DNA of 64,000 bases. Origin: Allodiplogaster sudhausi. Lineage: Eukaryota; Nematoda; Chromadorea; Rhabditida; Diplogasteridae. The notes under the pieces are model-generated. The model was not told where the DNA came from and ran no database searches. It was given only the letters and a program-made list of their open reading frames with translations. The stretch is taken from assembly GCA_945643635.1 (NCBI GenBank), contig CALZFC010000293.1, positions 895,001 through 959,000 of the forward strand, read 5' to 3'. Both the position numbers and the translations under genes were made by a program. Shown here in pieces: positions 13,382 to 25,249 of this stretch (its first letter is position 1; each line of letters opens with the position of its first letter).

Positions 13382-16300
13382 TCTCCCTCCCAGTCTCTCT
13401 CCTCTCTCTCAGTTTATCTTTATCTCTCTTACTTCCCTATCTCGCTTCCCCTCTCTTCTCTCTCGAATACTTTCCATCGACTCTCTCGATGACTCATCTG
13501 GACTCATCTCAAAATATATCCAAATTCGCTTCGATTAATTTTTTCAAACATTTCCATCTATTTTCTTTACCTCTCTCTCTCTCTCTCTCTTTATTGTTTA
13601 GACTCGAGAATTCAGCATATTTAGGCTGTTCGCCTAACGAATGATAACAAGCCACAATACGGTCAGAGTAGTTACCACAATTAGATGCTCTCTCGGGGAG
13701 CATCAAGGGCCTGATTAAGCAGTGCAAGGAAGGAGCTCTCCCGATCCCACTAGGCAACCAAGCGGAAATGAGCCCAGTTGCTGAGATGAGGGAGTAGGGA
13801 GAGAGAGAGAGAGAGAGAGAGAGGAGCAAAAGGACAGAAATGGCGATGCGGTTGAAAGGGAGGAAATGAGCAATCGTAGGAAGAGAGGACATATCCTGAC
13901 TACGGATTACATGGCATAGAATGAACGGCATGTAAGAGTGGAAACGGGATAAGTACTTATCCCGTTTCCACATACATGGTTCATTCTCTGCCATAGGTTC
14001 TTCATAAAATATATAGTGAAGGAATATTTTTGCGGATATTCGAGTTAATTTCGCACCTTTCACAATTAGTGACGGCAAAGAGCTGTACAAATATGAAGAG
14101 GGTAAAACGGTGAAATCATAGCGAGAGAATACGAGCAGGCAAAATGGAGTAAATATGTCTCATGAAGAATTAAAATTATCTACACAGAATAGATTAAAGA
14201 GAGCAGACGTGCCAATTAGTTGATGACGCTTGGCGTTGGTCGGGTTGTCGTAGTCGAGGGGCCGAGAGACGTGCACGATTCCATTCGTCGTGTCGATGTG
14301 GAACCTTGGAGATGAATCGGTGGTTCAAAAATTATAATGTAAGTTGAGAATACCAAGACCGAATGGCACCTTCGAGCCACGATGAGACAAAGTATTTATT
14401 TAAAAAAAAATACTTTTTTTAAGGAACAAAAAAAATACAAAATTGAAATGTGCCTACATGTGTTGAATTCATGATATGAACAATTTAATATTTATAATAA
14501 TTCCTTAGAAGTATGGGATGAGGAGGGGGGGATGGTTTCTATTGAATCCTTTCAAAAGATAAAATAAAATAAATAAAAAGATAAAAACCACGAGTTGTAT
14601 CCGTCGTCGCCGACCGCTCGCAGGCTGTAGCTGATGGCGCCCTTCGTGCGCGTCTCATCGATGGGCCGGAAGCTCTGCGCGCGCGCATCCACGACACTTA
14701 AAGTTTGAATTTATATTAACTCACCCTCCCCCGGAAATTGGCACGGAAAGTTCCTAGTGCAAAAGCGACAGAATCTAGTGTCTAAAAATCAAGATAAAGA
14801 AAAAAAGAATAATAATAATAATGAACCTCGCTTCGACGCTCGCGTCCTCGCGCAGCTCGACGTGGTAGTGCGGCCGTAGGAACTGAGGAGGCCGATCGGC
14901 CGCCAGCACTTCTAGGACGGCGACCTCCGATGTCTTAATAAGAAGGATAAAGTAATGATGTAAACATTATTAAAAATCCATATATTAAAAAAATATTTTG
15001 TTAATTATATATGTATATAAGAAAAGAAGATGTCAAAAGAGCTTGAAAGTTAAGAACCTTTGTAGTGTTCTTCAGAGGCGGTGCTAATGTGTCGACGGCC
15101 TCGACGAAGAGTCGAAAGGTGCCTCCGGGCGCGTAGTCGGCACGCGCCGTCCGCACCACGCCCGTCCGCTCATCGACCGTGAAGTAGCCGTCGGCTGGAG
15201 AATAGTGGTATTGTGACATTGTGACATTGTGCTAGACAACAACAGTGTTTGTAGTAAAATAGTTAATAAAGTCGTATATATATATATTTTTTTTTTTTGT
15301 GAGTAAAGGCCAAATAGCGAGGCCGACCTCGTCACCATTTGATAGCTATGAACAATGGAATGTAATAAATGAGATTCATGGATTCCTAAATAAGGAATAT
15401 ATGGCAATAAATTAGTGATAGAATTTAAATTAGTTAACTCATAGTATAAATATTTATTCGTGAGGCAAATGAATCAAAATATACATTAATAAACAAGTAA
15501 CGCGTTCTTTGTAATTACTACAAAAAAAAAGATTTGTCTAATTCTCTTTCCCCGAAATGACTAACGTTCACTGTTGATAAGGTGATACCGAACGTTTCCG
15601 TCGCCAACTCCCATCTCGTCGCGAGCGTCCAGCTTTAATGAATCTTTTGTTTTATATTTTATAGGTAAATAAAATGTAGCATATCTTGATAGTTTTGTGA
15701 AAAAATATTAAAAGTTAACCCAACAGATACTCGGCTCAATGCCGACCGCCCACGGCAATGATGTCTCATGATATTGGTATTTGAACTACAGTATACCTTG
15801 TAAACATGGAATCCGAGGGGTGATCGTGGCGAGACCACGGCGAGTAGCGGGCGCGGCTCATTGACAAAGGCCGGCGGCTCGTCCTCGTCCTCCACCACAA
15901 GGCGCACGAGGCGGTGGCGTTCTGCGAGGAAGGCGAAGGAGGTGTATTAAATTATTGATTTAAGAAAATCTAATAGAAAAATGAATATAATAATGAATTT
16001 TTTTTTAAATATTTAATTTAAACATCTATCTGTTCAATATTGCTCTACAATTATGCTTTTTGCGCTACCACAGACAAATCACGTAATTCCATCTCAACAC
16101 TGATGAGCTTTCTTTTTGGCATGAATGGCCAATAACACCATGCGCCAATCCAACAAAATCGGCCCGATACAAATTGTTTCAAACAAAGATAAATTATTAA
16201 ATTGTACCCAGTCCAAGAAAACTTTTATGATATAGATATGTATGTGACAATATCAATCTGTATGCAATTCCCCTTTCATCCGCATTTAGAGACGCCCTCC

Positions 16301-18166
16301 ACAAATGTCATTTCTATCCTTGCTCGCCTCTCCTCCCCCCTACATGGCTCGGCAGTGCAATTAGCACACGGTTCATTGAAAGTAGGGAAGAAAAAAGAGA
16401 GGACCACGGGCGCAGTATGAATAGAGTGATTGGCCTGGGTCAGCCTTCATTGCCACCTAAGAGAGAATGCTATTAATAGATAGCAGGAGAGAGAGGGGAA
16501 AGAGTGAGAGAGCGAGAGAGAGAGAGAGAGAGAGAGGGAAAGAGAATATGTATGCGTATTAAAGGGAGAGAGAAAGAGCGAGAGAAACAGAGGGGGCTTG
16601 CAAAAAAAAAAGAATAGGACAAAGCGAAGAATTAGCAACTGCACCGCTTCCCATCTGGTATCTTCTGGAAGCTTTTCTCTATTCAAAGGAGAGTACGATA
16701 ACCAGGAAGGGCTAATTTACCCTCGCCTATGCCTCCTTTTCTCTGTCATTGTCGTGCACTCTCTGAATGTGAAAACTAAGTATTTTCGATGTTGTACATT
16801 AATTTTGACCACCAGATTTACTTGGGACTTGTTGAACTTGAGGTGCTCTAACAGAGTGTTTCCATCTTTCTCCCTTCCCGGTTCATTCATGCTTTCATTC
16901 TTCCAGTCCACAAAAACACGGTTCCTTAGGGGCGGCCATCGACGGCGCGATTCAATTACCCACGAATAAATGACTCGACACGCACACACGGCTTGACGGA
17001 AGGGTCTTCAGCATGGAATGGGCAGAGAAAGAGAAGAGAGAGAGAGAAAGATAACGAGAGTGAGATAGAGAGAGAGAAGCAAAGAGTTAGAGATAACGAC
17101 GGAGGTTCTTTCCTAGACATTAAGGCTCTCTCTCTCTCTCGTACTACTTCGATGTAGTACAGCTCCCTCGAATAGCCGCCGGCTATTGCGCCCGGCGTCA
17201 GGCCCCCATAAGGTTGAGAGTGATGTGAATCATTTCGCTCTCTTTTTCTCTCAATTACTCTGTCACCCTCCTCTCACTCTCTCTCTCTCTCTCTCTCACT
17301 CTCTGCCTTTCCCTCTTCATGTCGTCGCATTCTCCGCCGTCCGATCTTTCACAACGAGCGGCATCGCCGTACTCTATAGCAATTTGCATGGGTTATCGCG
17401 TTGGCAGCAGGACAAGGCCGAAAATGAGAGGGAGAGGGGTGTTGAAGAAAGGAGGGAGAAAGAGAGAGAGAGGGAGAGAGAGGGAATGACGGAGTTACAG
17501 ATAGAGAGAGAAACCGAAAAAGAGAGAGAGGGCGAGAGTGACTACAAAAAGAAGCATACTCTCTGAAAAGGGCAATAACCGAGTGTCCTAGAGCGCAGCA
17601 GACTGCATATCAAATAGCATACGTCTGGCGAGAACTGTTGAACCACTTGCAACTATTTGCATTTTTTCAACCCTCTCTGAGGCTTTTGTCTCTCTTTCTC
17701 AGTCTCCTTTTCTCTAGCTCTCTCTTCTCTCTTTCTCTCTATTTTCTCTCCTTTCTCTCTCTCTCTCTCAGCACTCTTCAGACGATACCCACTCCACAGT
17801 TTCACACCATGATGAGATGAGTGGGTCAATCTGCTAGCCTCTTTAGCGTGACTCATCCAGTGGACTGTCCGCATTGTTCACTTCATCTGCTTCAACTGGC
17901 CAGTCGACCTCTCAAGAATGACTACAGTATGACGAATAGAGTGGCATGCTTTCTTCAGCAGTTATTTACATATATTATTTGTGGTGATGAAAGATTAATA
18001 TGAAGACAGCTCTCTTTCATAACATTCCATGGGAGGGATACAATGCCTCATATCCTGTCGCTTCATAAATGGATCTCGTACCGGGAAGTCGCTTCTCCCT
18101 TCTGACGAGCAACTTCGGACATGCGGTCGGCATGCGTATGCATTGTCAAGGAGACGCATGAGTTGA

Positions 18167-18204
<38 letters not shown>

Positions 18205-18576
18205 TGGTAGAGAAAGAGAGAAAGAGAAAGAAAGAGAGAGGGTATGAGAGAGAGAGCGCGCAAGGCGGGAGAGACTATAAGAGAAATAGAGAGCATGAGA
18301 GAAAGAAAGAGAGAGAGTGGTAGAGATAAGAGAGTCCAGATATATCCGGGACATTGAGCCTGAAGCATAGCACAGATGGCCACCGACAGACTCGCTCATA
18401 TCCGAAGGCGAGATCTTATCCCCCCCCCCCCTTTAACATGCACGAGTACTACTTCAAGATGATGGAAAGTTTCACACAGCTTTTAAAAACCCAAAATTAA
18501 CAGTTGGCATCAATCAATAATTTTTCCTGATTAGATGAAGCGAGCCAATTGGTCAAAGAAGCCAGATCATGCACAG

Positions 18577-18610
<34 letters not shown>

Positions 18611-19034
18611 AAGTGAGAGAGAGAGAGAGGGAGAGAGAGAGGGTAGCTGTGAGACAAGAAGAAAAGAGAGGGGGAGAGATAAAGGGTTAGAGGAAGAAAA
18701 ATAGAGAGAGAGAGGAGAAAGAGTTCCCAGAGTCTTCTTCCCACTCATCATTCTAATCTGCAGAGAGGAAGACATCCCCCAGCTGCCATGATCCGCGCAC
18801 TTCTATCTAGATTTCTTCCCCTCCTTCTCTCTCTCTCTCCCTCCCTCTCTCTCTTTCTCTCTTCTCTCTCCCTCTGTCTCTCGTTTCCTCTACTTTCTCT
18901 CTCTCTCTCGCTCTCTGATCGGACAGTTATAGCCGGCCAGATCCCATTATGCATGCCACTCTCTCGCACGTTCTTCTCTTCCTTCATGTGTCTGACGAGA
19001 ATGTTGTTTGGTACACACCATGTGCTTATTGTTA

Positions 19035-19072
<38 letters not shown>

Positions 19073-20028
19073 AGAGAAAGATACAGAGAAAGATAAGGGG
19101 ACCGTGGATAGAGAAAAGAGAGACAGAGAGAGAGAGACAAACAGGGAGCGATATGGAGAGAAATGAAAGAAAAGAAATAGACATGAGCAACCGAAAAATT
19201 GAGCTGTGTTACTGGAATTATTGCTTTTTTTTGCTAAAAGAAAGTTTGTTTTTTTTCTCTTCAAATTTTAGTGAAAAAACCTGTATGTAAAACAAAATCA
19301 AATTTATTTTTAGTAGCCGGTGGCGTCAGTTTTGGGTTGCATTTTTTCTCCCATTCAATGGATTGAAAATGACATATGAATGAAGAGATTCTTTTGCATT
19401 GTGCAATGCTTGCTCTGCCCTTTCCATGGTGGTCACTCTTGTCAGCCGGTCAACCTCTCTTCCATCAGTCAGATGGTGAGTCAAGCGGAGGGAAATTGGG
19501 AGTAACAGAGAGAGAGAGAAAATGAGAGAGGTCAAAGAAAGAGAGCGAGAGAGAGAGATAGAAAGAGAAAACGATAGAAAGACAATCTGACCTTCTTTTA
19601 TTTTTTCGTCTCGCTAACGCTGACCGTTTATCGCTTCTCGGGCAGCAACAATGACAACAGCAACTTGACTTTTCCCCTCATTCTCTCCACCTCTCTCTCT
19701 TTGTCATCCTTTATGCCGTTCTCTCTACCTCTCAATATCTCTAACTCCCTCGCTCTCTCTCCCCTCTATCTCCCTCAAAATTCATGTCGCTATCCCAATT
19801 TCAACATACATTTAGCACGCAGACCACAGGACTAATCTACAATCAGATATTGTACAGGAGAAAACGAAATAAGGCAATAGCAGAAAAGCAAGAGAATGAG
19901 AAAGAAGAAAGAGAAGAGGGTCCCCGGTTGCACCCATTGAGATGGGTGCCATAAGCTACTAATCTCCTTTTGTCCTCTAAACCTCATCAGATGACGCTTC
20001 CTTCTGGTTGCTAGTTTGCCTGGGCGAA

Positions 20029-20063
<35 letters not shown>

Positions 20064-20293
20064 AAGATAGAGAGAGAGAAAGAGAGAAAGAGAAAGAGAG
20101 AAAGAGAGAGAGAATAGCGAAGTCGCAGAGTATTATAATAGTGAGAGACCTATAAGAAAGAAAGAGGGAGAGAGAAAGAGAGGATGGCAACGTGAAAAGT
20201 GATAGATGAGAGCAGAAGATGCAGCTGAAGCAGAACAGTCCACAAGACAAAACGGGGTTGAAGAGGACGGGGAGAGGATGAGAGACAGAGAGG

Positions 20294-20324
<31 letters not shown>

Positions 20325-22420
20325 GTATAGAAAGAGCGATAGAGAGAGAAAGAGAGCAAGAGACAGTGAGAAAATTAAGGGGAAACCGACAAGAAAAAAA
20401 GTGAAATAAATATAAATGCTAGGAATAAAACAACAACAACATTGAAATCGATGCAGAACAGAAAAATTATTTCATATCTCAAACGAAACCAGGATATATA
20501 AATAGGCGCGAATAAAAAGACGGTGCAATTTAACTTAATTTAATTTATATTTTAAAGAAAGTAGAAAATATGGCAAAATTCCTGTTTATGGCGTGACAAG
20601 GACACAAAGCGCTGCGGCTAACCTCTCTTGCCGCCGCCGCGACTGGTGACAGCGAGGCGGTACTCGTGCGCCTGTTCGTAGTCGAGACCGGCCGCCACTC
20701 GGATCGTACCATTGGCGAGGGCAGATAGAGGGCCGGCCGACGCTGGCAACGCACGCTCGTCTCGCTCCAATGGCAGACTCTGCGAAAGGGCATTTTATAA
20801 TTATCACTTTAAAATAAGAAATTATTTCATAATCACTCGTATAAGATTTTTAACAATAAAGTTAAACTTGTAATATTACTTTAAAATTAGAAACATAATA
20901 AGTACAAAAAATCTAAATAGGATCAAGTTTTTATTTTGGAAAGAAATATTTAGAAGAAGAAAAAAAGCCAGACGTCATGGAAGAAGACAGGCTCGCGGTT
21001 GTTCTCGAGCACGACGACAGTGACAGAGGGCTTCTCAGGCTCGCCACTTCTACGGCGAGCACGCGACGCGTCACGCGATGCCCCGCTCACCACGACACGA
21101 AGCGTTGCGGTCGCGCTACGGTCGGCCGCATCGCGTCCGATGACATGGTAATCGTGAATGCCGACTTGAAGCTTTGGAACGACAGCGAAGACTTCTCCCG
21201 AAAGGGGCGCAATCTCGAGGAGACCATCAGAATCGGGCTGCAGCTGGTAGCTGACGGGTGGCAGGGAGGATCTATAAGGAAGAATAATCATTGGGATTGC
21301 CAAGGCCACGAATTTCAAGGTGTTCATAGCAAGTTGGATAAAGTATATTACTATGGAGCAAGAATCACTTGTTCGAATCCGCGAGAAGGAACTGTTTACC
21401 CACGCGTATCCATAACAGAAAGTGTGTATTTTATTTTCCTCACTTTATTCATTTCTATTTTTAGTTTAACTGACTTCCGATCTGATGTCAACATGTTTGT
21501 CTTCGAGTTATTTCGAAAGATTTCATCACTTCATACTTCCAGACAAACACAATGTTGCTATTTCCTGCACGACTCTTTCGTGTCATAAGATTAATGGATT
21601 TCAATCTGATGAGAGATTCCATTAATCTCCGCATTCCCAATACTCGTATGTTCATCCAATCCACTTCAATTCTTCACCCATGCCTATTCTTGGTAGTGTG
21701 CTCCCCTCCCCAATCCTCCCCCTGCTGACTCACAGCCTTCCATGGGGTCGTTACAGTCTGCCTGAGGCAGCTGCTTTCCTCTTCTCCTTCATTCTCATTC
21801 GAGAGATGGCCTCCCCTGTGCCTTTCTTTTCCCGCATTACTTTTTGCACGGCGCGCACCACGCGGCTTCATTTGCCTTTCTGGACGCTTCTCCCTCTTCT
21901 CTGCATTCTCTTTCCATACTAATCTGCTATTCTCTTTCTCTCTCTCATCTCTATTTCTCTCATCTCTCTTTCTCTCTCTCTTCCCGCTCTTTCTCTCTCT
22001 CCTCTCTCTCGTCCCACAGGGAGAAGGAAAAAGACCATTTGTTGGAAGACAGCGTAAATGATACGAGCACATGCACGGCTTCTGCGGCAAGAACCACCGG
22101 CTAACGGTGCAGGTCACTTTCTCTAATCTCTCTCTCTCTCTCTTGTTCCCTCTCGCCACACTCCCTTCCTCTGTTTCTCTGACATCTCCTCGTTTGTCTC
22201 TCGGAATTTCTCTCACGAATCCTCCTGCCCACTACCATTTCCATTGTGGCTTCTCCTTCCTTACTTTAATTCGCTTCGTCTCATCTCCTGCCGGAGAAAG
22301 GAAGTGCTGAGAGGTTGCCGAGATGGGTTGGAGAGGGGGGGGGGAGGGGTGGACAAGGAAGGGACTGAGGGGAGCTGACGGGAGGAAGCAAGAGAGCGGA
22401 CAAAGCGGTAAGTGAGAGGG

Positions 22421-22455
<35 letters not shown>

Positions 22456-22606
22456 AAGAGAGACAGAGAGAGCGAGAGAGAGAGAGAGAGACTCCCTCTC
22501 CCGAGAGGGAAGGGTGCTCCTTAATGAGAACAGGCAGCATGCTCGGATGTGTGCAAGTGCATCTGAAGCGATGCCAGAGAGAGTCCAGTGATCATAGGGA
22601 GAGGCA

Positions 22607-22651
<45 letters not shown>

Positions 22652-24113
22652 TGACAGACATATATAGAGAAAGAGACAAAGAGAGAGTGACGGAGTGAAA
22701 GAGAGAAAGAGAGAGAGTGAGAGAGAGAGAGAGACGCGGAATTAGATGAACTTCCAAAGCGTGGCGCTCCGTAATGAAGATAGCCGCCCTCCTCCCTCCC
22801 GAAAACACGAATAGTAAACAGGAGAGCGTAGTAGATGTATTTTCGGCAGAGGGTCATCAGAGGGATTTGCGAAGCCCCAGGATAGACTGACAAACAGAAC
22901 TGGTTTTCTGCTATGGAATGCTTCACTTTAGCGTTTAAATGCATCGAAAATAAATATAAGCGTTTAATATGGAAAAATAACGAATTAAATAGCAAGTGCT
23001 AACAATGTTTGGACGCGAAGAATCGGCTCGCCCTCGTGAACATCGCGCGCATCCAACTCGACAGCGTAATGGCCGGCAGAGAAGCGGAAAGGCTCGGACT
23101 CGGCCGGGCCGTGGAATTCGAGAAGATTGGACTGGTCCGGGCCGTGGAATTCAAGGCGGCAAGACGCCATGAGAAGACCCGTAGAGGACGAGTATGCCGA
23201 GATGTAAACCGGGACTGCGAGGTCAGCCAGCTCGGGAGAACCCGTTAGACGCAGCTGGCAGGAGTGATTCATTAGTTTCAATTAATTTACTCAATTAATT
23301 AAAAATACGAGAGAAAGGAAAACGCGCGATATGGTAAAAAAAGACGGCCAAAAATATCCCGTTCCGGCACACAGTTTTCGGGTCTTAATATTTGGGGCCT
23401 GCTAATGAAAGAAATAAATGCAATCCAAATGGGCCCCCATGGTCCGGCCCGACGGCGCCATTTGGGTCGGGCGACATGCAGCTCTCATGCCAACCTTTCC
23501 GTGGTACGAGCCGTCGCCACCGCGTACGGTAGTGATCCGTAGCGGCAGGGAGTGGTAGGAGGCGAATACGAATTGGACGGCGATATCATTGTCCGGAGGA
23601 GCGAGAGTGAGCGACGCGTCGCGGTCGGTGGCCGATGCGTCGCGGTTGTAGAGCCTAAGTACATCTGGCGATGAGCTCTGCGGTAGATCGGCAGTGTAGA
23701 TCCGATGAGTGAAGTGGGCTTTGCTGAAGGTGCAAAGTATTCGTGAAAGGGATCGAGAGCAGGTTGAAAAAGAGGTGGAGGCAAAAGAGAGAGAGAGAGA
23801 GAGACAGAGAGAAATAAAGAGAGAGAGAGAGAGAGAAAGAAAGAGAGAGAGAGAGAGCCAACCTCTTCCTGACGTGAATCCTGAGCAAAATGGCATGGCT
23901 ATCGCTGGTGACGAGCGTGATCGTGACTGTTCGTCCCTCGATCGTCTTCAATTCTCTCTTCACCACCACTTGACTCCGCTGGTTGACATCGAAGAAGGCT
24001 GCCTCGACGACGCCCGCTTCCAGCCGAAGGAGCCATTCCCTTCTTGGCACTCTGCCAAGATGGAAGAGATCAGCGACCAGCCAGCCACGCGGCACATCGC
24101 TCTCCACAACGAC
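2161..24113 (-). CDS. CadN: N-cadherin-type (CadN/HMR-1-like) classical cadherin, partial extracellular region
   Basis: Calcium-dependent cell-adhesion protein of the plasma membrane. About 1,720 residues are visible, with about 13 inter-repeat linkers of the NDN type (DVNDNAPYF, DDVNDNAPR, RDINDNAPVF, RDKNDNAPFF) and many LDRE and DXD calcium motifs. The block GVPTWKL...GLVGYADVQVNL followed by a RDINDNAP linker recalls insect CadN. Exons in transcript order: 24113-23863, 23723-23495, 23254-23004, 21271-20974, 20779-20623, 15921-15797, 15632-15566, 15194-15058, 14933-14827, 14696-14592, 14304-14213, 12276-12130, 11990-11890, 11686-11585, 11354-11287, 11130-11058, 10478-10403, 10276-10109, 9864-9752, 9638-9558, 9424-9329, 9074-8941, 8660-8477, 8273-8202, 8114-8019, 7924-7891 (uncertain), 7770-7682, 7555-7490, 7367-7228, 7068-7002, 6844-6713, 6632-6578, 6426-6283, 6067-5979, 5807-5727, 5538-5404, 5210-5121, 4783-4673, 4430-4346, 4139-3979, 3710-3626, 2848-2775, 2623-2547, 2278-2161. 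Phases agree throughout. The first four exons are weakly cadherin-like. The signal peptide, LamG/EGF, membrane and catenin-binding parts lie outside what I can see. CadN versus another long classical cadherin is an inference. Confidence 0.88.
2917..3412. mobile_element. TTAA-flanked MITE-like element in a cadherin intron
   Basis: A 496 bp non-coding segment with inverted ends: AGAAGGGCGATCACCGAAAA on the left and its near-complement at the right. Both ends are bordered by TTAA (2913-2916 and 3413-3416), a target duplication of the type made by piggyBac-like elements. It lies between cadherin exons 3710-3626 and 2848-2775. No transposase is present, so it would be non-autonomous. Just outside the right end, a segment of about 34 bp (taataagtaatacgtagaaa...) occurs twice in tandem at about 3413-3480. 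Confidence 0.6.
10566..10774. mobile_element. Short foldback MITE-like element in a cadherin intron
   Basis: A 209 bp segment whose two ends are inverted copies of about 70 bp each. Both arms contain cagaaaccctgcactcg followed by an A-run and ctcattcgaaagtccttg. The arms differ by only one or two bases (GGTCAG versus CGTCAG near the ends), with a spacer of about 65 bp. It has no coding capacity. The target duplication is not clear (TA on the left, TG on the right). It lies in the intron between exons 11130-11058 and 10478-10403. Confidence 0.65.
13316..13470. repeat. (CT)n microsatellite tract
   Basis: Almost uninterrupted CT/CTT repeats inside a cadherin intron. The long Ser/Leu reading frames here and the Arg/Glu frames on the other strand follow directly from the dinucleotide repeat and should not be annotated as genes. 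Confidence 0.9.
13911..13994. repeat. 84 bp near-perfect hairpin (palindrome)
   Basis: The segment reads atggca...ggataagtacttatcc...tgccat. Its central 32 bases form an exact palindrome (tggaaacgggataagt and its complement), and the flanking arms pair apart from a small bulge and a few mismatches. It could be a minimal foldback element or the source of a hairpin transcript. The near-absence of a terminal loop argues against a standard pre-miRNA. Confidence 0.6.
15922..20622. other. 4.7 kb cadherin intron, microsatellite-rich
   Basis: Flanked by exons that join in frame (20779-20623 to 15921-15797). Contents are GA/CT arrays at about 16500-16540, 17020-17080, 17270-17300, 17455-17530, 18160-18335, 18575-18730, 18825-18920, 19036-19145, 19505-19560 and 20030-20360, a C-homopolymer at 18420-18432, and unique DNA between. 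Two small hairpins sit side by side at about 17142-17190 (gtactac/gtagtac and aatagcc/ggctatt). I could not support any exon. Confidence 0.6.
18160..18335. repeat. (GA)n microsatellite tract
   Basis: GA repeat with scattered interruptions inside the large cadherin intron. It generates long spurious Ser/Leu frames on the minus strand. Confidence 0.9.
21320..21390 (+). repeat. tRNA-like segment (SINE-like)
   Basis: An A-box-like TAGCAAGTTGG at about 21327 is followed, about 44 bases later, by a good B box, TGTTCGAATCC, at about 21369. It lies just upstream (in gene orientation) of cadherin exon 21271-20974. No convincing cloverleaf acceptor stem was found, so a tRNA-derived repeat or tRNA relic is more likely than a working tRNA gene. 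Confidence 0.4.
22420..22735. repeat. (GA)n microsatellite cluster
   Basis: Three near-pure GA arrays (about 22424-22492, 22612-22650 and 22670-22735) separated by unique DNA. They produce a spurious minus-strand frame of more than 200 residues rich in Ser and Leu. Confidence 0.9.
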
Positions 24114-25211
24114 CTGCAGAAATATTGTTTTTTTTTTAAATTAAATTATCGCTTCAAAGTACAAATTACGGCCCAATTTTTCACTAATTTTCTAATATAT
24201 GTAATTATCACTGTCTTGTCCCAAAGAGTAAGGCCAGCAGATGTGTCCCTCACCAGACAAAGATCTGATATACGTACGCTGCGTGTTGAAAAGAAATGAT
24301 GAAAAGGCAACCCAATTCAGTTGATTGATTAAAAGAGGTCCCCTCTTGTTTGAGATTGGCGATGCTTCTTTTTTGCTTTGTCATTCGCACCCTCTCAAGA
24401 TTAATTTCCTTTAAAATAACTCTAGGCATGTAGTGTCCTCAAGCACGGTTCATATGCATGTAAGTTTGGCTCTGCGCTTTCATTCTCGTTCCCTCTCGCT
24501 CTCACTCTCTCCCTCTCTCTCTCTCTATCTCTCTGTTCCCTCTCTCTTTCTCGCTCTCTGTCGTCCCTTCGCTTATGCACTTTGTATGGCCGGTGATATC
24601 CACAGCCACGCTCCTCTACAACATCTGTCCTGCTTTTGCACCCTTATCCTTCTTCTGCTCGCTCCAAAAAAGGAGTGAGCTAGCGATCTGTGACTCCATT
24701 CTCATCCACGATTCCCCGGGTTGCGTGCCACCTCTGAAGCCACCATCAGAGAAATGGAGAAAGAGAGAGAAAGAGAGGGAGAAAGAGAGAGAGAGAGATA
24801 AAGTAAGAAGAGAAAGAGTGAGAGAGAAAGAGAGAGGGAGAAAGAGACAAAGAGAATGAGAGAGAGAAAGAGATGAAGAATAAGGAGGGGTGATAACTAA
24901 GAGAATATCTGGCAGGTTACTCGGGACTTGCGGGCGTGAGAAGAAAAAGTGGAATGGAATGGAGCTGGAAATTTTTTTTACTTCTTTCCATTAGTGAAGA
25001 AAATCTTCTAAATTCTATAGATATAATCCTTTCCTTTTGGATGAAATTGACTTCGCCTTCCGACAAAAAGCTGGCAGCTTGCCAAAGAGATATCATGAGT
25101 CGCCGTGTCGCATGAAACGAGCATAGACATTAGGACATCGGGATTAGAAGAGAGAGAGTGAGAGAGAGAGGTTAGAGAGATAGAGAAAGAGTGAAAGAGA
25201 AGGGAAAGAGG

Positions 25212-25249
<38 letters not shown>

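Larger units (their letters stand above)
12277..14212. other. 1.9 kb cadherin intron
   Basis: Non-coding. It holds a 31 bp tandem duplication (tgaatctgcaaagtgtatag... at about 12462-12523), CT tracts at 13016-13190 and 13316-13470, a GA tract near 13800-13823 and the palindromic hairpin at 13911-13994. The acceptor at the low end joins in frame to the exon at 12276. At the high end the frame-preserving donor is GC rather than GT (see findings). Confidence 0.6.
21272..23003. other. 1.7 kb cadherin intron
   Basis: Intron between exons 23254-23004 and 21271-20974, whose phases match. Apart from the tRNA-like segment near its low end it contains CT tracts at about 21930-22010 and 22120-22145 and dense GA arrays at 22420-22735, with unique stretches between. 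No exon can be supported. Confidence 0.6.

Noticed and set aside
16598..16989. Overlapping frames of 123 and 90 codons on both strands
   Set aside because: No domain similarity, no consistent splice context in the cadherin reading order, and low-complexity flanks.
22261..22995. Open frame of 244 codons on the minus strand rich in Ser and Leu
   Set aside because: Arises from GA arrays at 22420-22735. No domain, and it lies inside a cadherin intron.
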